Shown: positions 47,280 through 62,200, numbered from the stretch's first letter. The stretch: DNA of 64,000 bases from Macrosoma leucophasiata (GCA_036365455.1 JAWQUS010000026.1:14340001-14404000); one strand, 5' to 3'. The notes: generated by a model from the sequence alone, not told the origin. Program-made: numbers and translations.

Positions 47280-50200
47280 CTGTAAAAAGAAACATATGAA
47301 TTGAGAGATTTGGCGGGAACCTTGAAAGAGACTTGTGGTGCTCTTATTTTATTTCATTTTCTTGGTGTATTTTTAAGTTATATTGAATAAAGTTGGTGGA
47401 ATTTTGTTTGACATAGGTTTATTACAGTGCCCGTGTATAGTGAAAGAGAATAACAGTGCGAAAACACGACCTTTCAGGTTGCCTCCAAAACTTCACTGTA
47501 AATGTTCTGGTAAAGTAGCCATCGCTTTACTCGAATAACTTGACTGTAACTCACTTGACTGACATACTTAATAAATAATTGACTGACTATATTAAACTAA
47601 CTTTTACGCTGCTTAAATAAATACGAAATATCGTTTTACTTGACACTGACAATATGCGTAATAGCGATGCCATAATTAAAAAAAAAGAAGTACATGTTGG
47701 TCTGTACATAGCAGCTCTCGCTACAAATGGCGCATGGCCTCGCGGCCGGTGAAGATCGCAAGCGATCTACCCGATTAAGCTATACAGGCGCGGTTGGGTG
47801 TATGATCGGTGACCGCTAGTGACAAATAAAAAATGCGCGTTTCCGTGCTTCGGGGGGCACGTTAAGCCATCGGTCCCGGTTGCTATCGATAGATAGCAGT
47901 CGTTAAACCTTGTCGGAGACCTTATGGGCGGTTTGAAAACATCCGACAGCGGGTTGGCCACTTACCCGTATCTCCACCAACCCGCATTGGAGCAGCGTGG
48001 TGGAGTAAGCTCCCAAGTAGGGGACAGACTCGTGCCCAGCAGTGAGACGTATCAAGGGTTGCCTTTATCTTTGGATAAGCGGAAGGTTCCCTGACTAGAC
48101 CTACATTAAATAGCTAACGGATACGTTATAGGAACAAAACTATTTAACTGGTGGTAGAACTCTACTGTACATAGTAGCTCATGTACCAGTAGATAGGTAA
48201 AGCAACAGATTTTGTTACATGTAACTTACCAGGTGTAACATGAAATTCTTCAACATCATCAGAAGATGGAGAGTCCACCGTCTCCGGAAACATTTCGAAG
48301 GTGGCTGCCGGCATGTAATCCTGATTCTGAAATGTATCACCACTGACAATAATAATAATAGTAAGTATGAACGTTTTCTAATGTATTGATGGTGACGAAC
48401 AAGCATGTAGTTCACATGCATGTTAAGTGATGACTACAGCCTATAGACGTCTACACAAAATCTGTTTTTTGTTGTCAAAATGCAAATCTGAAAGAACTTG
48501 TCCTATATTGCCCTCCTGACCTAAGCGGTTAATTTTATTATGTTTGATAATAATTACATAATCACTAGGTTTTTCTGAGATTAGTGAAGTAAAGTATTAT
48601 ATTGGTTTAAAATAAAAATAATCTAAAATACATATTATAATACATAGACAAATAGAACTATACTAAAAACATATTGACACTTCCATTAAACTTTTGAAAC
48701 ATTGTGTAATGGAGTAAGTATGCACATACTCTTAAACACATATTATAGGAGTGTCTATACCGAAAAAAAAACGTTACTTCGAAAATAAGTAAGGTCTGGG
48801 GGACCCTGGGATCTTAGACTATAATGATACTTACAGATAGATTTAGTTCTTCTTGACTGATATACACGTCATTGGTGATTGTCTCCGCGTCATACTCCTC
48901 ACGGACACATTTCGGCAAGTTTGTGCACTTCCTTATCTGCAAGAATTGTAATGTCGGTTTATTTCAGAAGGTGAATCCAGCAAGCGTGCTTTCCAGTACC
49001 TTGGCAACTAATTGTGCAATATTGAAATGAATAGAGAAGATGTAAGTATCAGAAATGTATGGATTCTGGACACATCTATACTTATTACTCCCGAGGGTCC
49101 CATGCTAGACTCAGGGCGTTGTGGGGCACACATAAGACATACGGGATTATGGGTGATGCATACGGGGTTTAAAGCGTAATTCAACAGTTACCTGAAAGTT
49201 GTCCCCCTGGCAAGAGTGTCCCCGACAGCGCCGTGTGCGCGACTGCGTGGCGGCCCCGCACGTGGCCGAGCACACCGACCACGCCGACCACGCCAGCCAC
49301 CGCGACACTTTGCTCTCTGTCTGTACACGCATAAAGACTGTACAGGGTGACGTTTTCGTGGGTTTTCGCGAGCTTCATACATTGTAGAAATTAAGCTTGC
49401 GGATTTTCTCGCGTATACAACACTCCCAAACTTCTTACACCCGACGTTTCGGTCGCTTTTCAGCTACCGTGGTCAAGTTTTGGAGTGTTGTATACGCGAG
49501 AAAATCCGCAAGTTTAATTTCTACAATGTACAGGATGAGTCAAACGAATGCCCACTTTGGGTGGCAAACAAGCATGTAGTTCACTCGATGACTGCAGCCT
49601 ATAGACAATCACACAAAGACCAGAGGTCAAAATGTATATGCGATCTTAGTTGACTAATAGACTAGGTTATGCGGTAGTGCCTACGACTTCAGTATGATAT
49701 AAAAACAAAAAACGTGGTAGAGCTCCAGTGACGGAGCACGCTAGCGTAGGCACCACCACAACCTTTAATAAATACTTTAAATTCTAATTTTAATTTACCT
49801 ACTATTAATATATGTTTTTGCTTTTACTATATATATTATAATGGTTAACTCTTGATAATTTATGATTTCTTGACGTTTTGGAAGTATATATGTATGTATC
49901 TTCACGCCAGGTCCCTAACGGGGTAGGCAGAGAGTGTAGAGCGCCAGACATCCCGGTTCTGACAAACCTCTCGTGCCTCGTCTACCTTCATCATTATCTT
50001 CATACATGCACGCCGATTCCTAAGACTTTTGACCCCACCATCAGACAGAACTCGACCTATTTGGTCATGGTAGGTCAGCCTTGGTCTTCCTGGGCCTCTG
50101 CAACCATCCACATTCGCATTGTATATCTGTTTAGTCATTCGCTCATTCGACATTCTTTCTATATGCCCGAACCATCGGAGCATGCCTTTTTTCATTTTTA

Positions 50201-53200
50201 CACCGATACTATCATTCACACAAAGTCTCTTTCTTACATCTTCATTACGAACGCGATCGGTGAGTGATACACCGCAGATCTTGCGCAAAGATCTCATCTC
50301 GACCGCGTTCAACTTACTTTCATGCTTCATCTCACGTTTTGGAAGTATCTGTAAAGATCTAAGTATTCGAAATAAAAACATTTTCTTTCTTTCTAATATA
50401 CTTGTCGCTAAATGGTAGTAGGCAAAGCTACCGGAGGAGATGCTTTACCCATTGAAGTGGTTAAGGCCTCGGGGGAATATGGTGTCCGAATATTTCACGC
50501 TCTGTGCAATAAAATATGGCAAACAGGCAAATGGCCAGACGAGTGGACACACACCATCTTTATTCCTCTGCACAAAAAAGGCTCCACAAAAATCTTTTCT
50601 TTCTTTTTTTTTTTTATGTTTTAAAAGTGGCAAACAAGCATACAGTTCACATTGATGTTAAGTAATGACTGTAGCCTATAGACACCCACACAATGACCAG
50701 AGGTAAAAATGCAGATGCGTTACCACTCCTGAGGCCTAAGGTGTTATGCCTCTGTGCCGGAAATTACAGGGCCGTACATTACCACCTGACCGGAACACGA
50801 TAGTGCTGAACACTACCATTTAGCGGCAAGTATATTAGGTAATGCGGTGGTGCCTACGCCCGCGAGCTCCGTCACTGGAGCTCTACCACCAGTAAAAAAT
50901 CTGCAGCAATTACAGTCTGATTGCCTTGATAACGCATGCAAGTAAAATCTTGTTGCACATTCTGAACGAACGCCTAAAAACCTTTCTTTTAAAGGAAATA
51001 GCACGTGAACAGGCAGGTTTCGTTAAGCGTAGGGGAACTCGCGAACAGATACTGACAGTACGCCAGATCATAGAAAAGGCGCGGGAGTTCAACAGACCTA
51101 CCTTTATATGTTTCGTGGATTTTTCGAAAGCGTTTGACTCTGTAAGATGGCCTGTGCTTTGGAGAACTCTGTTGGATATGGGTACACCTAACCATCTTGT
51201 GTATCTATTAAGAAAACTTTACGAAGACGGGACAGCATCAGTAAGAATGGACGAGGTGCTTTCTAGTCGTTTCCACCCTGGTGCAGGAGTTCGCCAAGGT
51301 TGCATCATATCACCTCTCTTATTTAACATCTACACAGAGATCATAATGAGAATCACCATGGAGGACTGGACGGACGAAATTGCGTGGGGGGGTTGAGGCT
51401 ATCAAATCTACGATTCGCAGACGATACCACCCTGTTCGCAACTAGCATTCGCCAGATGGAGGATTTACTCCTTAAAATGGAAAGAGTGAGCCCCGAGTTT
51501 GGACTGAAAATCAACCGGAGTAAAACCAAAATGATGATTGTCGACCGAGCCAATAACAACTCACCTGAAGTCACACATATTGCGAACTGTGAAGTGGTCC
51601 AATCATACATTTATTTGGGTGCGCTAATCTCAAACAGTGGGGGATGCGTAGATGAAATCAAACCACGTATGGCGATAGCTAGATGTGCAATGGACAAATT
51701 GAAGAAAATATGGAGAAACCGTAACATTACAAAAGCCACTAAGATCCGGCTTGTTCGTGCGCTAGTGTTTCCCATATTTCTTTATGCAGCTGAGACTTGG
51801 ACTCTGAGGGAATGTGAAAGGTGGACGCTCTGGAGATGTGGTGCTGGAGGAGAATGCTTGGAGTATCTTGGACCGAATTCCGAACAAATGCTTCCATACT
51901 CCAAGAACTCGGTATCAAGCAGCGTTTGTCACCCATAGTTCAATCTCGCATGCTCACTTTCTTTGGACACATATCTCGACGCGACGGTCAGTCTATCGAA
52001 CGTTTGGTGGTGCAAGGTTGAGTGGAGGGAACCAGGCCATGCGGCAGATCACCAATGCGATGGACGGACCAAGTCAAAGCAGCAGTGGGAGGTCAACTGC
52101 ACGAGTGTTCGAGAAAATAGTAAGGGACCAGTGGCGACGCATAGTTAAGCAAGTCACAACATCGTAACGACCACGCCCACTCTGACAAGAGTGTTACGAG
52201 TAAGAAGAAGAAGAAGAAGAAATAGCCCGGGAGGTAGCGTCGCATTTTCGGCAGTGATTTTTCGCCGATTGCTTGCCATGTCCTACTATAGATCTCGAAT
52301 GACTCATAACTGAACCAAGAGTCAGCTGGCGCACCCGCGGTTTGTGTGGAATAGGGAGGTTGCGGAAATGGTAAAAAAATAAAAAAATAAGTTACAGTGC
52401 GCCGCCTGTAACTTTTTCATAAATATTTGACACTATACTGAGGTGAAAAAAAATCGTCAGTTCCATTGTGGAGGGGGGATTATGCGTCAGCTGCTCGCAT
52501 GAAATTGTAAAAAAAACCTAAAGTGAAGTTATATTACGCCGGATGAAATTTAACTACGTGATTGTTTAAATATTGCAAAGTAAGAAAACAATAATCAGCT
52601 GCGTGTATAGTGGTGGGAAGACCGTCAGCTAACGCAGTTAAGGGACAGATTATTCGAGCACTACACAGAATCTTTCACAGTATATTTTTGTCTGTCAAAA
52701 AAATGAATTCGATTCCAAAATGAAATTAAGGCTAAAAATAAAATTAAGGCTAATATAACACAAGAAAATAAATATAGAAAATAAGAAGTTTGCAGAAGCT
52801 ATTCGTTATCGATGGTATCGTTGCCATAATCGCTCATCACTATCCGAACTTTCCTGCAGGAAATCGCTGTTTTTGTTTTGATCGAGTTCTTCAGCTCGAT
52901 TCTCTTCACCTTTTTTTTATGTAATGAAAGTGGCAAACAAGCATCCAGTTCACGTTGATGTTAAGTGATGACTGCAGCCTATAGACACCCACACAAAGAC
53001 CAAGGTCAAAGTGCAGATGCGTTACCACTCCTGAGGCCTAAGGTGTTACGCCTCTGCGCCGGAAATTACAGGGCCGTACATTACCACCTGACCGGAACAC
53101 AATAGTGCTGAACACTACCATTTAGCGGCAAGTATATTAACTCCGTAACGGAGCTCTACTACCAGTAACATCATCTATAAATGAGGATCTTAATCATCAA

Positions 53201-56200
53201 AATTAGGCTACCAGAAATATACAAGCTCAAAGAAAGTGTCAGCGACAAAAATTCCATACCGCCAATAGTGTCGCTGCTATCCGTTATACTGGTGACTGAT
53301 ACTTGATCTCCCTCGAACCATTTCAAGACATATTTTTCGTCTTTTTCTTCCCATCCCCAGTCAGTGGGAGGAAGTTGAGTAGGATCTTGGAGGTGAGTAT
53401 GGCTCCAAAGGTGCTCTATATATGACGTGCGCAGTAAATGCTGGCGTAGCTCGGATTGCCACCGTGGGAAGATCGCCCCGTCGATACGGATTTCCACTTG
53501 AGTATATCGAGTGGAAAAAGTGAGTGAGTGTATAGTGAGTGTTTTCAATAATGTCGTTAATTTTTTTTTACTTGTTATTCATTTATTTAACACAATTTAC
53601 ATTTGCAAGTCATAAAATTAAGAAAATAAGTTTTTTTTTCAAATAGTTAGATTTGAGGTTGATAGATAGGTAGACTGAGGGCAAAGTAGGTAGATCTACC
53701 TAAAAGTTGGTATAGAGTTGGCAGCACTGATCCACACGGACAGGCAGATGTTGCTTTGAAATTTTGGGGAGAGAGGCTTAGGTAGCCCGAAGGTCGTGTT
53801 ATGGGTTCAAGAAAGGCCAGAATCTATCTCGAAATACGTGTTTAAAAGAAAACGGCCTAATATCAATGCTCCAAATTTTTTAATCTCGACTGAGTCAGCT
53901 GACGGTTTTTCCACCGCTACACAAGCAGCTGATTTTGTAGAATCACGTAGTTCAATTTCATCCGGCGTAATATATGTAACTTTATTTTACTTTTTTTTTA
54001 CAAGTTCATGTGAGCAGCTGACGCATCATCCCCCCTCCACGATGCAGCTGACGATTTTTTTTCAGCTCAGTACGATATCAACTATCTATGAAAAAAGTTT
54101 TAGCCAGCGTACTATTACTTAATTTTTTATTTTTTTTTACCTCTTTCGCATCTTCTAACACTTACACCCACCGCTACTTGAGCAGCTGACGGTCGATTCA
54201 GTTATAAGTGATATAAGATCAACTATCGATGTTAATTTCTGCCGGCTTACTATGACTTTTGCATTTGCAACGCTACCTCCCGGGCTAAAATGGTAGTATT
54301 CAGCACAATCGTGTTCGTCAGGTAATTCCAGGCACCTCTAGGCTTTGTGGGGGTGTCTATAGGCTGCAGTCATCACTTAACATCAATGTGAATTGTATGC
54401 TTGTTTGCCAGTTACAAGATATAACAAATAGCATGAAAAAAAATGAGAGGACAAATAATTTTTACAAAAAAAAATAATAGAATTACCTCACACGGTGGCA
54501 TGTGACATTTTCGTCTGTCCACAGTAGAACCTTTACATCCAGATTCGTCTAGAATCAACTTGTCAGTCTGATTTGCTTTAGCTGTGAAAATATAAAAATC
54601 AAAATTTCGATGTAATTTTAGTGGTTGTTTTCTCGCATAACAAGAGTCCGAACTTGCAAAAAATCTTATATCGAGATATTCTTCACAAAACGAATCAGTA
54701 GGTCGTTTCTAACGACGCTTAAAAAGTTTTTTTCCCTTATTTACAACGATACATAGTACCTATTACAATAATCAATGACACTATCATACGGTAACCTCGC
54801 AGAATTCTATACATACTGATAATAAAGATTTAAGATAAAGATTTTTATTTAAATTTCGCCACAATGTTTTCTTAAGTTATGGTAAATACATCACATGAAG
54901 CTTATTTTATTTTTAAAATTATATTGATTTCTTTTTAAACATTTATGTCAGGGTATTGTGGAGAAAGAAGCACTCAAACTAGGTAAACCCTGTGCTATGA
55001 GTCTCTGATGATAATAAATTCCCCCATTCGTCCGCAAACAGATCACACTTAGGGGTACTCATCCAGGATAGCGTTCAGGAATAAGGAATGAATGGGGAAG
55101 ATGGGAGACAGTAGTAAAAACTCACAAATAGCATTGTTGTCATCATCCAGATAGAGGCAGAGTCGCTCGCGGTGCTGGGCGCCGTGCCCGCAACTCACGT
55201 TGCACAGGCTCCAGCTTGACCACGTGCCCCACTTACCCGGCACTGACAAACCATATAACAAACACCGCTATTATAATCATCACGCCCAAAAGACGTCCAT
55301 GGCTGGACAAAAGCAACTCTTTACCAACAACAGTGCGCCCTTTATCCCCAACATTAGGGGAGATTATATACTAATATTATAAAGCTGAAGAGTTTGTTTG
55401 TTTGTTTGCTTGAATGCGATAATCTCAGGAACTGCTTCTCCGATTTGAAAAATTATTTCATTGTTAGATAGCCTATTTATCGAGGAAGGCTTTAAACTTT
55501 ATTCATAAACGTACATTAGATGCGTTTTAACTATAGAATGCTTTGTCTTTGTCAGTTGCATTGTCAAAAGTGCAGGATAGAAAAAGACAAAGGAGAGATT
55601 AGCAACACTTTTAGCTAAAATACGATTATGAATTAGGGGGTATATGCACGGTGAGATGAATAGGAAAGGGTAGGTAACATTGAACGCGCTTGGGGAGCGA
55701 TATACACTAAACACACAAATTCCGTCGCGGCGTTCCATCCGGACATTTTTAGCGTTGTTCGCGTACATTACTAAGGTTTTCTGGCAGTTGCTGTCAGTAT
55801 CGATACAGCGAAAAATGAATGGCGATAGACATAGAGCTACACGGGCCACCGGCCGCCGCGGCGGATCGGAGGGGAATAGCCATATGTAGGCTTTCCCCTC
55901 TGTCAAAATACAAGCTCAAATGGTCCTACTATATTTTGTTAAGGTCAAAGTGTGAGTTTCGTAGTAATAGACGATTGTTGTAGTGTGTATGTGTATCACA
56001 CGTAATTACCCCCGCAAAGAATGTCAGACTATTTCGCATCGGTAATAAACGCTATGGCTACTCCCCTCCGGTCCGCCGCGACGGCCGGCGGCTCATGTTG
56101 CTCTACGGCGATAGATGATAATCTAAGTGGCCTACCTTGGACAATGACGTTGTGGCGCACATTATCGTCCCCCGCGCGGCTGTGCGCCACACAGACGTAC

Positions 56201-59200
56201 TGTCCGGCGTCCCGCGCGCGCGCCGCCCACACGCCCAGCACGCTGCTGCCCGACGTTTGATGTACGTTGGCCAGATTGTCCGGCAGTTGTTGTAAGTCCT
56301 GGACACATTTTTGGAACAGTTTGATAATGGAATACGAAAAAACCCTAAATGTATTTTTAAGCATAGAGCAACACCGGAGGGGAGTAGCCATATGCTTTCC
56401 CCTCTGTCAAAGTACAAGCCCAAATGGGCCTATACCTGTCGCCTAGATGTTTAAATGTGTCCGTGACAGTGTTTCTGTATTTTGTTAAAATCGAGGTGTG
56501 AGTTTCGTAGTAATAGACGATTTTTGTAGTGTGCGTGTTTGTCGTCGCACGCATTTTCCCCCGCAAAAAATACTCCTGAGGCCTAAGGCCTGAGGCCTAA
56601 GGACCGGAACACGATAGTGCTGAACACTACCATTTAGCGGCAAGTAAATATTGACATGTTGAAAGTAAAGCCCAACCTCACGACTACGATGCTTTATGTT
56701 ACGAGGTGTGCAAGTCCACTCACCTTGATCCAATACAACTTGGGCAAAGGATTTCCATCGGCTTCACACTTGAGCACCAGACTTCTGCCGAGCGCCACGA
56801 CGTGCGTGTTTACCCTGTCCACACTCCCGCCGTGGGAGACGATGCGCGGCGCTTGCTCTACAGTCACGTCGAAGGTCACCTCCGAGCTGCCTACCACGTT
56901 CGTTATTATGCACGAGTATTTCCCACTGTCCGATATTTCCGAATTGTTTATAGTCTGAAACATATTTGAACAGGGATGAGAATAACGTTATTACAGGTCC
57001 ATACATGACCTTCTAACCCAGAAACACGGAAACCAGAAAAAAATAGAAAGGGGTCTACGAGAAAAAATAGTTTGGGAACCTCTGGGTTAGCTGGTCATGT
57101 ATGGACCTGTAATAATGTTATTCTCATCCCTGTTCCTTGCTACATTTATATCACATTCCCATATTTCCAAATTTTATTCACGCCTACGTAGACCTCCATC
57201 GAGTCCCATTGACCCCAGGGGGTCTATATGGACCACTTTGTGAATCACTGATCTAACCGGAACACGATAATGCCGAACACTACCATTTGGCGGTAGATTA
57301 AGTAATGCGGTGGTGGATGCACTGTAATTCTAACACCAGTAAAATCGTCATCAATATTTCAGGCGAAAGACATCACAACGAACGGTCCTGGGTCGCCCTC
57401 AAACAGTGTTTACCCGCAATCTTCACCAGGTCGTCGGTCCACTAGTTGGACCGCACCAAGCTTGCTTAAATACAAGCCACTCGACAATCCCACTTTCTCT
57501 CTAGAGAACACAGCCCGTACCGTGTGTATGGAATATGACAATTTTGATTTACCTTGGTATTTGAGTCTGGTAACAACGATTTCGCGAATCAGTAATTCCT
57601 AGACTAAACCAATTCAGCAATCAACTCACCAAAGTAAAGCGTTCGTCGTCGATGTCCATTCGAGAGATGTTCCCGGCGAGCTCGGTGTATGGATGCTTGA
57701 GCCAGCTGACAGTGGGCGGAGGCCTGCCCGCCGCTGGGCAAGTCAATTGTAGCGGCTTGCCCACTCCCACGCTCACTACTCGCACATTCTCTTTTGGCTT
57801 GGACGGGGCCACTGAATATATTTATGAACGATTAAGTATTATCAACGGAAATTTGTCCCACCACGTGTTGTGTGAGAAGCCACTGATTCCCGAAATACAG
57901 TGTACACTAGTTCGGGAATCTATGGATTCAATATTAACCATTGCAAAACTTTTTTTGTCAATAAAGGATTTTTTTTTATGCTCACCTTTGTCTACCGCTA
58001 GGCGAGTCAGCTCAATGGTAGTAACACAAGACCGACCGAATGCGGTGTCGCTACACACGACCGAATCCGCCGGCCAAACCCTCCGCGAGCGGACCTCATC
58101 GGACTTGAATTAATAATAATTCTGTCCGCCGGACTCCTCTACACACGGCCAGATTTGGTTCGGAGCGTACCGAATCCGCAGGCCGCTCCGTACCAAATCC
58201 GGACGTGTGATACGACTATTAGCTTCCTTTCACTCCTACGCTCACTTATCTAATGTACTATAATGCTCACGTTCAAAGGAATACAACATATTATATGAAG
58301 AACTCACCTAAAACATCAACAAGGTATACAACACTTGTTTCCCCCACTTTGTTCCTGGCCACACATGTGTAGTTTCCGGTCTGTTGGTCAAATTAACTAC
58401 GATTAGTAATTTATTATACACTAGTTGTGCCCGCGACTTCGCCCACGTGTGAATTTATAATTGTTCAGTATCCACCCGGACAATGTCCGGAGATGTCCGG
58501 GAAATATCCTCGTGGGCGCAGCTAGTATAAAAGTAGCCTAAGTTACTCCTTAATACATCTTATCATCTTCAGTCTCGTCAAAATCAGTAAAGCCGTTCCC
58601 GAGATTAGGCGGGACAAACAGACGGACAAAAAACGTTGTTTTGGTATAATTATGTACCGTGTACATACTTGGAACTCTGCTAAGTGAATAACTTTGATCT
58701 TGACGAATAAGTTTTTCTTTTTCTTCATCTTTGAAGGAATTGAAAAATTTTGTTTATTATGTTTTAACTAAGTAGTTTAAATTCTAATTTTTTATTTACT
58801 ATTTAAATATGTTTTTGCTTTTACTATATGTAATGGTTATTCACTCTAGGTATTTTATAAACGTTTTGAAAGTATCTGTAAAGATCTATTCGAAATAAAA
58901 ATATTTTCTATTTATATACACATATATTTAGTAAAAAGCTATTTATAACCGATTTCAAAAAGGAGGAGGTTTTCATTTCGCCTGTATGTTTTTTTTTTCA
59001 TATTACAAACAGACACTCTAATCTTATTTTTTTGTATAGATAAATAAGTATCGAAAGCGGACTGAATTAGTATCGGGACGCGAAGACCGCATCACCCTCT
59101 AGCGGAGAATTCTTCCGTTAGTGCAGTCAGTCCACCCAGATTAGGTAACTCCCTCACGGAAATTACCAGTAAAAAAAAACTGGTTGCCTGTAAAGTCGGT

Positions 59201-62200
59201 TTTACAGGCGAAGATTTTACGTGACAACGTCTTTTTCTCGGTAGAAAGGCATTCGCCGGTCCGGCAGGCCTCTCTCTCGTTCGGTGACTCATCGTTACGT
59301 TACCGGGCGTTACACTTTTTCATGAGTGACTCCGAACCGCAACCTAATTTAAGACGTTGTCACGTCAAAAAAAAGATGGATAACCACTCACTTGTTCTTC
59401 ACGAGCTTTATCGGTTGATATCACTTCCCCGTAATCCCTGGACACCATGGAGTCATCAAAGAACCTGAGAGGCAGGTGTTCGTAGAACCAATAAACATCG
59501 GGCGGTGGGTTGCCGCGTGGGTGACAGTGAAGGTAATATGGGTAGCCCGATATAACTTGTAGATTTATGATATTTGAGCTGTTGGTGTACTGAGCTAGTG
59601 TTTCTATCGTTGGTGGTTCTGAAAATAAAAGGTTTTTTTTTTTAATGTTTCAAAGGTGGCAAACAAGCATGCAGTTCACACTGATGTTAAGTGATAACTG
59701 CAGCCTATAGACACCAGGTAAATCAGACCATTTGACCAGAGGTCAAAGGAGTGGTAACGCATCTCCATTATATTAAAAAAATCTATTACATACGAAAGCA
59801 ATAACGACTGTCCGATTATCGGTATTGCTTATACGCGACCGGGCTTAGGCGGTCTACTCTCGAATACACGGTCCATCTTATTATTATACGTTAGATACAT
59901 ACCTAAGACATTCAATTTCAATTTCCGTTCATCCATCCCAGCCTCGTTGGCTGCGACGCACGTATAAATGCCGCCATCTTTATTTTCCACTGGCTCTATG
60001 AGTAGGTCTGCGTAGCGTATATTTTGTGAGTTTTGTCCTCTGAGCTCATCTTCGTGATGCCATTGTATTGTCGGTATGGGCGTGCCGGTCGCTTCACAAG
60101 CTACCCTTATATTGGTGCCCACCTGAGTTGTAAAATGACAGAATAAATAAGCTATTCTGGTACTTTATAACCCAGAACTGAGTCTAGTGTGAGTCACAGT
60201 TATTGTGTATTTTTTTCATATTCCAAGAGTAAGAAAGAGGAAAGCATTAAATACATCAACTTAGCCGAGAGACGTCCACTGCTGACATAGAGCAACACTT
60301 TCACTTGACTTTGACTGTGGGGAAAGCCTACATATGGCTACTCCCCTCCGGCCCGCCGCGGCTGGTGGCCCGTGTTGCTCTGTGACGAAAATATTTTTTT
60401 TAAATCGATGATCAACGTGGGCGTGATAAATAAGTCAAAATAGTTTTCAATCAATGTATGTAGTTTTCAAAAATCTAAGAACACAACATAATTTTGATTA
60501 TATCAGCAGCAGCGCATCGATGATCTCGAGTCTACGCACTTTTCAGATCGTCGGTTCCATCTGGGTCCATAGGACAGGACCTGGGTGTAGTTCTTTAGAG
60601 TCGGTTGCCTGTCCAGGTTCAATGCCGAACCCAAGTCGGACCTACACATTTTTACTTCGAGACGTTGATGCATTAAAATCTCACCGGCACTCTATTTTTA
60701 GCCCGACCATTTTGATCAAGTTTTGACCGATACTGCACTATCAATGCTAGCACAGGCGGCGTGCAGCAGAGAACGCTCTACGAATTTGAAATTAGATTCT
60801 CTTTCGTGCAATATTTTTCGCAGGGTACTGGGTAAGAAGATTATTCACTGCAACCATTACCCGCGGATCGTAAAGTATCTCACTGGCACATCCAATGCTC
60901 CGTCCACAAGAGAAGCCTGCGGCCACTACCGCACGCGGTAGGCGAGCTGCGCCACTTCCGCCGCGTTGCTAGCTCTTAGTTTATTTCGGGTGTATAGAGC
61001 GTTATCTCTTTAGCACGTTGCCTATGTCACTTTTGTCGACCGATCATTTTGATCAAGTTTTGACCGATACCGCACTATCAGCACTTAAGCCTCGAAACGC
61101 GCCGGTCAGCACTCTGTGCTTTGTATAGAAACTGGTCGCCTATTACCAGTGCAGATCACTCGCGCTGGCCGGTTCCGATAAGCGCTGGTAGATCGGCGCC
61201 AGTTGACAGCTTTCTTTCTATATATTTACGTAAGGCAGCGTACGGCAGAGATAACGCTTTACGAAATTAGCCGATTGTTTCTTTCGTAGGGTCGCAGTGT
61301 AATACTTGAACGGATGAACTGGAGGGACTAGCTGGCTGGGCCTATGGAGTGAGATCCGGCACCTGCCTATATTCAACATCTCACGTTCTCGAATCCTACT
61401 TTAGGCAGGTGGTGACTAGCCTCTCCTTGGTGGGCCCCCCAAATAGCCAACCCGATGGTTGACGGGGGGCAACACTGTTGAGAGAGGCTGGGGGTGTCGA
61501 GAAGTGTGGCCCCGGTTTCACCATCACGACCGAGTAATCTCGAGCTCGGAGCGGGCTTCCCCGTTATTATGCCTTTAGACACTTCCACCCCCGAGTGTAT
61601 ATATTATTAATATTATTAAATACTCGCGTAACGTAAAGTATCTCACCGGCACATCCAACGCCCGGTCCAAGAGAGAAGCCTCCCCCGCACTGTACAGGAG
61701 CACCGCGCGCACTACGGGAGCGGCCACCACCCGCACGCGGTAGGCGAGGCGCGCCACTCCCGCCGGGTTGCGGCCGCGGCACACACTCGCGCCCGCCGCC
61801 TCCACACTCACGTTCGTCCCCACCAGGCTCGTGTTGTGTTGCCTCCACGAAGTGTTGCTACACAGATACAGGATTTTTTAAGTTGAGAAGGAATATGATT
61901 GTAATTGCGCATAGGCTTCGCACCGGTCACATTCCACTCAAACACACACAACCTTCGCACCGGTCACATTCCACTCAAACACACACAACACACGTCAAAA
62001 GTCATAGGAATCGGCGTATAGGAAGAGAATGATAAAGGTAGATGAGGCACGATGGTCACGATTAGATATCCTGGTCCAGGTCCCTAGATATCTAACGCTC
62101 TACACTCTCTGCCTATCCCGTTAGGGACCTGGCGTGAAGATACATACATACACATTCCACTCAATGCCTTTACGTTTCGCTGGAGGTTGGAGAACTCGCC

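Larger units (their letters stand above)
52223..54287. mobile_element. Unclassified DNA transposon with long inverted ends and CGTCAGCTG motifs
   Basis: The TAGCCCGGGAGGTAGCGT end (52223) is inverted as ACGCTACCTCCCGGGCTA (54270-54287). Imperfect pairing continues inward about 430 bp, for example TACGCCGGATGAAATT(T/G)AACTACGTGATT in both arms. Each arm has about five CAGCTG motifs, most as GTCAGCTG. The centre holds a - strand ORF (53260-53496) and a younger BMC1-like copy. The flanks share AAA, so the target duplication is unclear. Confidence 0.7.

Noticed and set aside
53260..53496. Extra hemicentin-like exon between the TSP1 modules
   Set aside because: Its acceptor would be phase 1 while the upstream TSP1 exon ends phase 0. 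Skipping it gives a phase-consistent TSP1-TSP1 join, and it lies between the inverted ends of a transposon.
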